From FEN-1350 sp964643355 (lineage in GTDB: Bacteria > Planctomycetota > Phycisphaerae > Sedimentisphaerales > Anaerohalosphaeraceae): a DNA stretch of 64,000 nt. The notes below the pieces were generated by a model. The model worked only from the letters and a program-made list of their open reading frames with translations. It was not told where the DNA came from and did no database searches. Location of the stretch: NCBI GenBank assembly GCA_964643355.1, contig CAZXPW010000008.1, positions 42,818 to 106,817 on the forward strand. The letters are read 5' to 3'. This document shows, in pieces, positions 25,129 to 32,586 of this stretch. The position numbers and the translations under genes were made by a program. Within the stretch, counting starts at the first letter, position 1; every line of letters begins with the position of its first letter.

Positions 25129-25160
25129 ATGGGCAGACGATTGCGTCTGTCCATTTTTTT
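25129..25160 (+). terminator. Rho-independent terminator after the PEP-CTERM gene
   Basis: Left arm ATGGGCAGACG (25129-25139), loop ATTG, right arm CGTCTGTCCAT (25144-25154) with one G-T pair, followed by six more T (25155-25160). An eleven-base-pair stem with a T run is the clearest terminator in the window. Confidence 0.88.
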
Positions 25161-25374
25161 GCGCTTGCTATTCTTGATCCGAACCCATAACCGCGGGCCA
25201 AAGGCGTATCTGCGATCCGAACGCGTGAAAAACCGGCTACCCCCGAAACCCTTCAAAAAATGATTCCGGTTGAGGAATCGATGGTCCACCGGATATAATC
25301 ACGAAAGTATTAAAAAAAGTGAACGGATGACATTGGATAAATGGATCATTGTCCAGGTAATCAAGGAGATGCCC

Positions 25375-26019
25375 ATGAAGATTCGAATGTTGTTTATTGC
25401 CGCGATGATTCCGGGGATTGTCGGGTGTAGTTCGGTGTACTATGGGACAATGGAACGCTTGGGCGTTCACAAACGGGATATTATGGTGGACCGGGTCAAA
25501 GAGGCCCGCGACACGCAGAATGAGACCAAGCAGCAGTTTCTGACGGCTATGGAACAGTTTAAGGGCGTCGTCAATTTTCAGGGCGGGGATCTGGAAAAGC
25601 AATACAATCAATTGAGGAATGCTCTGGACAAGAGCGAGTCCAAAGCCAAGGAGGTCCGAAAGCGGATTGGCTCGGTTGAGAGCGTCTCGGACGCTTTGTT
25701 TGCCGAATGGAAGTCGGAAATCAATAAGTACAACAACGATACCTTACGCAACTTGAGCCAGAAAAAATACGATAAAGCCAAAGCCAAATATGCCGAGCTG
25801 ATCGCGTCGATGAAAAAAGCGGAGGCCAGACTGGAACCGGCGCTGATTCCGTTACGGGACCAGGTCATGTTCATGAAGCACAATCTCAATGCCAAAGCAA
25901 TTGCCGGATTGGGCGACGAAGTGGTCGGCGTTCAGACGAATGTGGATGACCTGATCCGCGATATCGAAAGTTCCATCGCTCAGGCCGATGCGTTTATCGC
26001 TTCGCTGCAGTCGGAGTAA
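25375..26019 (+). CDS. DUF2959 family lipoprotein
   Basis: Predicted periplasmic lipoprotein of 214 residues. ATG 25375 follows AAGGAG; the lipobox is PGIVGC with Cys18 as lipid anchor. The mature part is almost all helical: VYYGTMERLGVHKRDIMVDRV opens the DUF2959 domain, and long amphipathic helices follow (QFLTAMEQFKGVV, LRNALDKSESKAKEVRKRI, VGVQTNVDDLIRDIESSI). The family is widespread but has no known biochemical role. Neighbours give little help: it is 280 bases behind the terminator of the PEP-CTERM gene and stands alone. Confidence 0.85.
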   Translation: MKIRMLFIAAMIPGIVGCSSVYYGTMERLGVHKRDIMVDRVKEARDTQNETKQQFLTAMEQFKGVVNFQGGDLEKQYNQLRNALDKSESKAKEVRKRIGSVESVSDALFAEWKSEINKYNNDTLRNLSQKKYDKAKAKYAELIASMKKAEARLEPALIPLRDQVMFMKHNLNAKAIAGLGDEVVGVQTNVDDLIRDIESSIAQADAFIASLQSE

Positions 26020-26304
26020 GCAGGGCCTCGCGCAAGTTTCGCTATAAATGCTAAATCACCGTCCGATCAGGCGCAATGCGGCTCAACGCAGAATCACAAT
26101 AGGTCTGGGTATTGTTACCAGTTGTATCCGGGAATGCCGATTGAACCCTTCGTCTCGCACGGACAGGGAAGGGGTGTCCTTGTCCATGGATTTATTTACA
26201 GGCACAGAGTGCCCTTGCATACACGGATGAGTCCGGCAAACGCTTCCATACAAAACAAGGGATTCTGTTCCTTCCGATCCTCTTACTGCTTCTGATGGAA
26301 CTTG
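26020..26304. other. Intergenic stretch, nothing recognised
   Basis: I see no convincing coding frame here. A perfect 8-base inverted repeat, GATGGAAC-TTGTTATA-GTTCCATC, lies at 26294-26317 across the 3' end of the small minus-strand gene. It lacks a T run on either strand, so I do not call it a terminator. Confidence 0.4.
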
Positions 26305-26508
26305 TTATAGTTCCATCGGCATGCAGAGGTTTTCCGCCAGATGTGCCGTTCTTCCACAGAAGTGACATTGGAACCTGGGCTCTTCAACAAGTCCTCGATA
26401 CTCCTGCGGTTTATGAATGTGATCACCATGAGATACAATATGGCAGAGATGTTTGGAATGGTCGCCGCTTTTGCATTTGGGGTTATCCGAAGGATGTTCT
26501 TTGCTCAT
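26305..26508 (-). CDS. Small zinc-ribbon-like protein
   Basis: A 67-residue protein with start ATG at 26508 and GAGGA just upstream on the minus strand. It reads MSKEHPSDNPKCKSGDHSKH then LCHIVSHGDHIHKPQEYRGLV and ends EPRFQCHFCGRTAHLAENLC. A CxxCGR motif with a further Cys 11 residues on (CHFCGRTAHLAENLC), plus upstream Cys and His residues, suggests one zinc site. I recall many short proteins of anaerobic bacteria with this CGR.A....NLC.P ending, without known function. The frame, start signal and composition all support a real gene although it is short. Confidence 0.65.
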   Translation of the reverse strand: MSKEHPSDNPKCKSGDHSKHLCHIVSHGDHIHKPQEYRGLVEEPRFQCHFCGRTAHLAENLCMPMEL

Positions 26509-26568
26509 GATATTCCTCATATTTTGGGATTCTCTACAAACTTTCTGATTGGAAAAGCACCAAAACAC

Positions 26569-26753
26569 CTATGGTAAGGGAACAAAGGGTTTATGCAAGG
26601 CAATATTTTGAGGATCACCCTTTTCAAAGCCACCATGCTCGATAAGCCATCCTTCACCTTTGGCATAGGGTTTTGATAAAACAGTCCCTTGAATGCCCGC
26701 AGATACCAGGAAACCGCTAACCAAAAACGCTTAAAGTTCCTTGTTTTCGAATC
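26569..26753 (-). pseudogene. Possible frameshifted small gene upstream of the zinc-ribbon gene
   Basis: Two overlapping minus-strand frames look like halves of one protein. The first starts at ATG 26753 (MDSKTRNFKRFWLAVSWYL, then RAFKG). The second, open from 26730 to the stop at 26569-26571, reads TVLSKPYAKGEGWLIEHGG and FEKGDPQNIALHKPFVPLP, which is strongly protein-like. They would join near 26680 by one frameshift. Alternatively the second frame starts alone at TTG 26724, with no clear ribosome site. It stops 60 bases before the zinc-ribbon gene, so the two could be a small operon. I do not recognise the family. Confidence 0.35.
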
Positions 26754-26854
26754 CATAATCCAGTCGAAGATCCTTTTCGATAACAATCAAAATTGGGGAA
26801 CAATAATAGCTATTTAAGATCCCTTTGTATTTTGAAATCAAAACGCCGATTCGA

Positions 26855-26884
26855 TTGACCGATCCGTCGGAAACACTGTAAAAT
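26855..26884 (+). promoter_or_regulatory. Putative promoter of the large GH2-related gene
   Basis: TTGACC at 26855-26860 and TAAAAT at 26879-26884 with an 18-base spacer. The start codon lies 36 bases after the -10 box. The same hexamer pair occurs before the coiled-coil gene. Confidence 0.5.
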
Positions 26885-26919
26885 AGTATGCATTCGAACC
26901 TTGTCGAAAGGATCGGTTT

Positions 26920-29900
26920 ATGATGAAAATCGTCACCCGAATGATGTTGTTTACGGGCATGCTTGAGGTAATCTTGTCCAGTCGTCTGCCTTCGGCGCAA
27001 TCCCCGGTGCCCATTGTGACTGCCGATCGGATCGACGCCATTGGCGGTAAATACGACCCCTATGAAAATCAAGTCGATGCGACCGATGGTCTTCTGAACC
27101 GGGAGATCACGCATTTTTTCCGAGATCCTGCTCTATTGTCTTCTATTGATTCTTTGTCGATTCGGGATCGGGTATCGCAATACGGTATCACCTGGATCTT
27201 TGAGGGGTCCGTTCGTGTCGGACAATTCATCAACGGCGATTGGTATGTCGTGGGCCCGGTTACGATTAAGGCCATCGATCCTCGCCCGCTGTATGGGTCT
27301 GAAATCCCCGAACAGGAATTGGATCGGATCGATAAGGAACGACCGCAACCTCGGCGAGTTCGCAATGGTTTCATGCTCAATCCGCCGGCCGCGATGAAAG
27401 TGGCGTATGACAGCGGCGTACGAAATTGGTTTGATCCGTCCTTGATTCAACAATTGCCCATCTCCCTCAAACCCGGCGATTCGCTGGTCTCGACGATCAG
27501 CATGCCGAAGAACTGGAAGCTCAAAGCCCAGTTGCGAAACGAAATCGAGCGCGGGGTCGATGACAGCAGTCCGATCCGCACTGCGGCGGTTCTGACCTGT
27601 GTGACCGAACCGCAACCACGGGATGCCTTCCGTCCGGCCTTTTGTGATCGCAAGCAGACAATCTATCTGGCTCGAAATCTCAAGCGGGAATTATTACCCA
27701 AGGTAACCGCGACGCCGGGAATGCCAAAGACAGATCAATACATCCGTTTTACCCAACGACCGTGGGTGGGGACAGGATTCTTCGGCTTTGAGGAACCCGT
27801 GGAAAATATGCCGCAATACGGATTGGAATATGGCCGCGTCGTCGGCATCGCCGCCCTGATGCTCTGTACGGATCTCAGTCCTGAGCGTAAAGAACCGCTC
27901 CTGATCAATTTTGTCCAGGTGGGCATCGATTTGGGTGGAATGATTCGTGCCGGACATCCGGGGTGGACCGGTTGGGGCGGCCACGGCAGCGGCCGAAAAC
28001 TGCCGATCGTCTTTGCCGGCCTGTTGCTCGGCGATGACGAGTTGGCCAACATCAATTGCTCATTTCCCAAGGCCAGTTTTGGCGAGGACGAGCAGACTGC
28101 CTATGGAGATAGTTGGACGGGAGCCAAGGTCGTTTTCGCCGGCCATTCGGGGATCGACGCGGCTACCGGCAAGGGTCGATCGCGCGACAACGGCTGGGGA
28201 CCCTATGAACATACGCCGCCGACGGAATGGAAGGACGGTGCCAACACCAGTGAAAGTTATCGTCGCTGTTGTACCAGTGTCGGATGGGTCGCCCAAGCCC
28301 TGGCGTTGCGGTTGATGGGGGCCGAGAAAAATTGGCATCACGATCCATTTTTCGATTATGTGGATCGTTGGATGTTTGAAGACGATGCACAGTTTATCAA
28401 GACGATCCAGGAAGCGACCGGCCGTGACCACGATAAGGAATGGGCCCGGCAAGGCCAGGCCTGGGATAGATTCGTCAATGAGATGTGGACCATGCATCGG
28501 CCCCAATGTGCCGCGCCGACCAATGGCTGGAAACAACAACACGACGATTTCTATTATCGCAAAGCCATTGGGGATCCCAGGGCCGGGGCGGTTTCCCTGC
28601 CCGCGAGAGTGAAGGCCATCTGGGACCTGAACAAAGCCCATCAGGAAGCGACCGAAACACGCGCTCGAATTTGTATTAACGGGCTGTGGCTTTGGCAACC
28701 GGCCGAAACAAAATCAGCCGCCGTCCCCGAGAACAACTGGGGGTATTTCAAAGTCCCCGGTTGCTGGCCTGGAATCACAGACTACATGCAGAAGGATTGT
28801 CAGATCGTCTTTTCTCACCCGGCATGGAAAGACCGGAAACTTGGCCAGATTTCGGCGGCCTGGTATGAGCGTTCGATATCTATTCCCGTGGAATGGGTAG
28901 GCCGGAAGATCGATTTGTCGTTGCAGGTTCTGAATTCGTTCGCCGATGTTTTCATCGACGGTAAGAAAGCCGGGGATATTTGTTTTCCCGGGGGTTTGTT
29001 GGATCTATCTGAGGTCTGCAAGCCCGGACAGACGCATCGTCTCAGTATCCTGGTGACTGCGATGCCGCTCAAGGGGGTCATGCTCTCCTATACCGACTCC
29101 GCCTCGGCACGGGAAGTCAAGGGTTCGGTAGCGAGGCGGGGCTTGTGTGGAGATGTGTATCTGATCAGCGGGCCGAAGGGGGCGCGGATCGCGGATGTTC
29201 GGATCAGCACTTCGTTTCGCACAAAACAACTCTCGCTTGATACGGCCATCGAAGCATTGTCCGAAAATGTAAGATACGACATCCGCATGAAGATCCTGAA
29301 GAATGGTCATCTGTTCCAGGAGTTTACCAGCCCGGGTTTTCATGCCGGCGATCTGAAAAACGGGCGAATCAACACCATTCAATCCTGGATGCCCGATACG
29401 CTCTGGGATATTCACACTCCCCATAACACTTTTCATCTGGAGGTCATCCTTGAGGATTTGGCCGGACAGGTCCTGGATGCGGTTTTGCCCCAACGATTCG
29501 GATTTCGCGAGATGTGGATTGACGGACGGGATTTTTATTTGAACGGAACGCGGATCTATTTGTCAGCGGTTCCTTTCGATAATGCTCAGATCGGCGCAGC
29601 GTGGGCCAATTACGAGGCCGCATGTGAGAGCTTTCGACGGCTTAAAAGTTTCGGCATCAACTTTGTTTATACGCACAATTACGACTGCCTGCCCGGCTCG
29701 CATCTGGGTTTTGAACAGATCCTTCGCGCCGCCGATGATGTGGGGATACTGGTCTCGTTTTCCCAGCCGCATTTTAGCCACTACGACTGGCAGCCACCCG
29801 ATGCCGACCAGCAAAACGGCTACGCTCGCCACGCGGAATCCTATGTTCGTATGGCCGGAAATCATCCGTCCGTGGTGATGTATTCGATGAGCCACAACGC

Positions 29901-32412
29901 CACAGGTTACAACGAGGACATGAATCCAGACCTGATCGATGGGCTGCAGGAAATGCGGGATTCCTGGGCGCTTCGAAACGCCCAATCGGCCCTGCGAGCG
30001 GAAGCGATCGTGCGGAAATTGGATCCGTCGCGAATCGTTTATCACCATGCATCGGGCAATCTGGGTTCGATGATTCCTATTAATTTTTATCTCAACTGGG
30101 TACCGATTCAGGAACTGTCCGACTGGTTTGAACATTGGTCCTTGCAGGGTGTCAAGCCCGTTTTTCTCTGCGAGTACGGCGTGCCGTTTACCTGGGACTG
30201 GACCATGTATCGCGGCTGGTATAATGGCCGGCGGGAATTCGGCAGCGCGCGGGTTCCGTGGGAATTCTGTCTGGCCGAGTGGAACGCCCAGTTCGTGGGC
30301 GATGCGGCCTTCAAGATCAGCGAATACGAAAAAACCAATCTCCGTTGGGAAGCCCGGCAATTCAAGGCCGGGAATCTTTGGTATCGCTGGGATTATCCCT
30401 ACCAGGTTGGTTCGCCGCAGTTCGAGGAACGCTATCCGATCTTTGCGCGGTACATCACAGACAACTGGCGTGCGTTCCGAACTTGGGGGGTGTCAGCGAC
30501 TTCGCCGTGGGAATATGGCCACTTCTGGAAGATCCGTGAAGGCGTGGATCGGGGTCGCAGGGAACTGAAGGTCGATTGGGACATGCTCCAGCGGCCGGAC
30601 TTCAGCCCCGACTATATCGACCAGCGATACGAGCGGATGGATATTGCTTATGAAGCAACCGATTGGATCGCAACCGAGGCGGCACAAGCCCTGATCCGCA
30701 ACAACTCGAACTTGCTGGCTTACATCGCCGGCAAGCCCGAACGATTTACCGGCAAAGACCACAATTTTCTTCCCGGCCAGGTCGTCGAAAAGCAGATCAT
30801 CTTGCTCAACAACTCCCGCATATCCATCGATTGCGAGGTTCAATGGTCCCTGAACCTGCCACAAGCCCAATCCGGAAATCAAAAAATTCCGATCGCAACC
30901 GGCCAACAGAAGCGTATCCCGCTGCGATTCGATTTGCCCAATACCTTGTCGCCGGGACGATATGAATTACATGCGAAGATTCAATTCAGTAATGGCCAAA
31001 CCCAGACGGATCGATTTTCGATCGATGTTCTTCCGCCCCCGCCGGCGATGCAGATCGGCGCTACAATAGCCGTGTTCGATCCGGAGGGGCAAACGAAATT
31101 GCTGTTGGACAAGCTGGGATTCGGCGGCACAAGTATAACAGCGAAAGACGACATGTCGGCCTACGATTTGTTGATTGTCGGTCGTAAGGCACTGACGGTC
31201 GACGGAGCCGTGCCGAATATTGGGCGTGTCCGCGATGGGATGAAGGTGATTGTGTTCGAACAGAGCAGTGAAGTCCTCGAAAAACGATTGGGTTTCAGGG
31301 TTCAGGAGTACGGGCTACGGCAGGTGTTTGCCCGGTTGTCGGATGTCCCGACCAAGACCGGGATTTCTTCCGAACAAATCCACGATTGGAATGGAGAAGC
31401 GACGCTCCTTCCGCCGCGGTTGAAATACACAATGGACAGCAAATTTAACGGCGCTCCATGGATTACCTGGTGTGGAATCCCGGTCACGCGGGCGTGGCGA
31501 TGCGGAAATCAGGGGACTGTGGCATCGGTACTGATTGAAAAACCGACACGCGGAGATTTTTTGCCGATCCTCGATGGCGGCTATGCCCTTCAGTACAGTC
31601 CTCTGTTAGCGTTCCGCGAAGGTCGAGGTTTGATTCTCTTCTGTCAGTTGGATGTCAGCGGCCGAACGGAATCCGATCCGGCGGCCGAGATGCTCGTTGG
31701 TCGATTCTTTGAATATGTCTTAGGTATCAAGCCAATCAGAAGGTTACAAACAATATATATCGGAGAGGATCAGGGACGGGACTGGTTTGACAAAGCCGGC
31801 TTTTTTCCGGCATCGTTGGGCAGCGCAACATTAACTCCCGACCATATTTTAGTCGTGGGTCCCGGAGGAGGTTCACTGCTGGCCAATCGCGCTGCCGAGG
31901 TTTCTGAATGGATCCGATCCGGGGGACATGTCTTAGCAGTCGGTCTCGATCAGACGGAAATCGGCGACTGGTTGCCGGTGAAAATCACGACGCAAAAACG
32001 GGAACATATTACGGCATGTTTGGACCCTTTCGGGAGTGGTTCTTGGTGGGCCGGGATTAGCGGCGCCGATGTGCATAATCGTGATCCGCGCGAAACGCCG
32101 CTGATTGTGTCCGGGGCGAACCCTGTGGGCAAGGGGATATTGGCGAAAGTTGAAGGATTCAATGTTGTATTCTGTCAGTTGGCGCCATGGCAATTCGACG
32201 GATCCAAGCAGATGAACCTCAAGCGTACAGCCCGTCGGCTTTCGTTTCTGGTCTCCCGATTGCTCGGGAATATGGGTGCGGCTGTTTCTACGCCTCTGCT
32301 GGATCATTTCAGCAGGCCTGTTGACATCCAGGCCGAAAAACGATGGCTTGAGGGTTTATATCTTGACAAGCCCGAAGAATGGGATGATCCCTATCGCTTT
32401 TTCCGATGGTAA
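26920..32412 (+). CDS. 1830-residue multidomain GH2-related protein
   Basis: Exported (signal at residues about 5-27, AAAGGA before ATG 26920). Domains in order by eye: residues 30-560, a mostly helical module of unknown type with GHGSGRKLPIVFAGLLLGDDE, possibly an alpha/alpha toroid; about 575-720, a GH2-type sugar-binding domain (YFKVPGCWPG, AAWYERSISIPVEW); about 730-860, Ig-like; about 860-1240, a TIM barrel (RFGFREMWIDGRDFYLNG, NHPSVVMYSMS). At the acid/base position GH2 enzymes have NE, but here the sequence is SHN (Asn993). The nucleophile Glu1085 in FLCEYGVP is kept. Residues about 1280-1360 are Ig-like, and 1375-1830 look like two glutamine-amidotransferase-like beta/alpha domains. 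Substrate unknown; it may be an altered enzyme or a binding protein. Confidence 0.7.
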   Translation: MMKIVTRMMLFTGMLEVILSSRLPSAQSPVPIVTADRIDAIGGKYDPYENQVDATDGLLNREITHFFRDPALLSSIDSLSIRDRVSQYGITWIFEGSVRVGQFINGDWYVVGPVTIKAIDPRPLYGSEIPEQELDRIDKERPQPRRVRNGFMLNPPAAMKVAYDSGVRNWFDPSLIQQLPISLKPGDSLVSTISMPKNWKLKAQLRNEIERGVDDSSPIRTAAVLTCVTEPQPRDAFRPAFCDRKQTIYLARNLKRELLPKVTATPGMPKTDQYIRFTQRPWVGTGFFGFEEPVENMPQYGLEYGRVVGIAALMLCTDLSPERKEPLLINFVQVGIDLGGMIRAGHPGWTGWGGHGSGRKLPIVFAGLLLGDDELANINCSFPKASFGEDEQTAYGDSWTGAKVVFAGHSGIDAATGKGRSRDNGWGPYEHTPPTEWKDGANTSESYRRCCTSVGWVAQALALRLMGAEKNWHHDPFFDYVDRWMFEDDAQFIKTIQEATGRDHDKEWARQGQAWDRFVNEMWTMHRPQCAAPTNGWKQQHDDFYYRKAIGDPRAGAVSLPARVKAIWDLNKAHQEATETRARICINGLWLWQPAETKSAAVPENNWGYFKVPGCWPGITDYMQKDCQIVFSHPAWKDRKLGQISAAWYERSISIPVEWVGRKIDLSLQVLNSFADVFIDGKKAGDICFPGGLLDLSEVCKPGQTHRLSILVTAMPLKGVMLSYTDSASAREVKGSVARRGLCGDVYLISGPKGARIADVRISTSFRTKQLSLDTAIEALSENVRYDIRMKILKNGHLFQEFTSPGFHAGDLKNGRINTIQSWMPDTLWDIHTPHNTFHLEVILEDLAGQVLDAVLPQRFGFREMWIDGRDFYLNGTRIYLSAVPFDNAQIGAAWANYEAACESFRRLKSFGINFVYTHNYDCLPGSHLGFEQILRAADDVGILVSFSQPHFSHYDWQPPDADQQNGYARHAESYVRMAGNHPSVVMYSMSHNATGYNEDMNPDLIDGLQEMRDSWALRNAQSALRAEAIVRKLDPSRIVYHHASGNLGSMIPINFYLNWVPIQELSDWFEHWSLQGVKPVFLCEYGVPFTWDWTMYRGWYNGRREFGSARVPWEFCLAEWNAQFVGDAAFKISEYEKTNLRWEARQFKAGNLWYRWDYPYQVGSPQFEERYPIFARYITDNWRAFRTWGVSATSPWEYGHFWKIREGVDRGRRELKVDWDMLQRPDFSPDYIDQRYERMDIAYEATDWIATEAAQALIRNNSNLLAYIAGKPERFTGKDHNFLPGQVVEKQIILLNNSRISIDCEVQWSLNLPQAQSGNQKIPIATGQQKRIPLRFDLPNTLSPGRYELHAKIQFSNGQTQTDRFSIDVLPPPPAMQIGATIAVFDPEGQTKLLLDKLGFGGTSITAKDDMSAYDLLIVGRKALTVDGAVPNIGRVRDGMKVIVFEQSSEVLEKRLGFRVQEYGLRQVFARLSDVPTKTGISSEQIHDWNGEATLLPPRLKYTMDSKFNGAPWITWCGIPVTRAWRCGNQGTVASVLIEKPTRGDFLPILDGGYALQYSPLLAFREGRGLILFCQLDVSGRTESDPAAEMLVGRFFEYVLGIKPIRRLQTIYIGEDQGRDWFDKAGFFPASLGSATLTPDHILVVGPGGGSLLANRAAEVSEWIRSGGHVLAVGLDQTEIGDWLPVKITTQKREHITACLDPFGSGSWWAGISGADVHNRDPRETPLIVSGANPVGKGILAKVEGFNVVFCQLAPWQFDGSKQMNLKRTARRLSFLVSRLLGNMGAAVSTPLLDHFSRPVDIQAEKRWLEGLYLDKPEEWDDPYRFFRW

Positions 32413-32506
32413 TCATTTTTTGGTTTTGACAATCAATTGCGGTTGGGCAGTCTAATCGTTGAGTCCCGGAAAGCATCGCTCTGGCCAGGATTTGGTCAAT
32501 TGGGCA

Positions 32507-32534
32507 TTGACCCGCTTAAGGAGTCCGATAAAAT
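32507..32534 (+). promoter_or_regulatory. Putative promoter of the coiled-coil gene
   Basis: TTGACC at 32507-32512 and TAAAAT at 32529-32534 with a 16-base spacer, 53 bases before the start codon. Confidence 0.5.
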
Positions 32535-32586
32535 GACTTGAAAATTCCGGAGATTGTGATACATTGACCGAAAACCGGAGGATTGT

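Noticed and set aside
26294..26317. Perfect 8-base inverted repeat considered as a terminator for the small zinc-ribbon gene
   Set aside because: No T run follows on either strand and the repeat overlaps the last codons.
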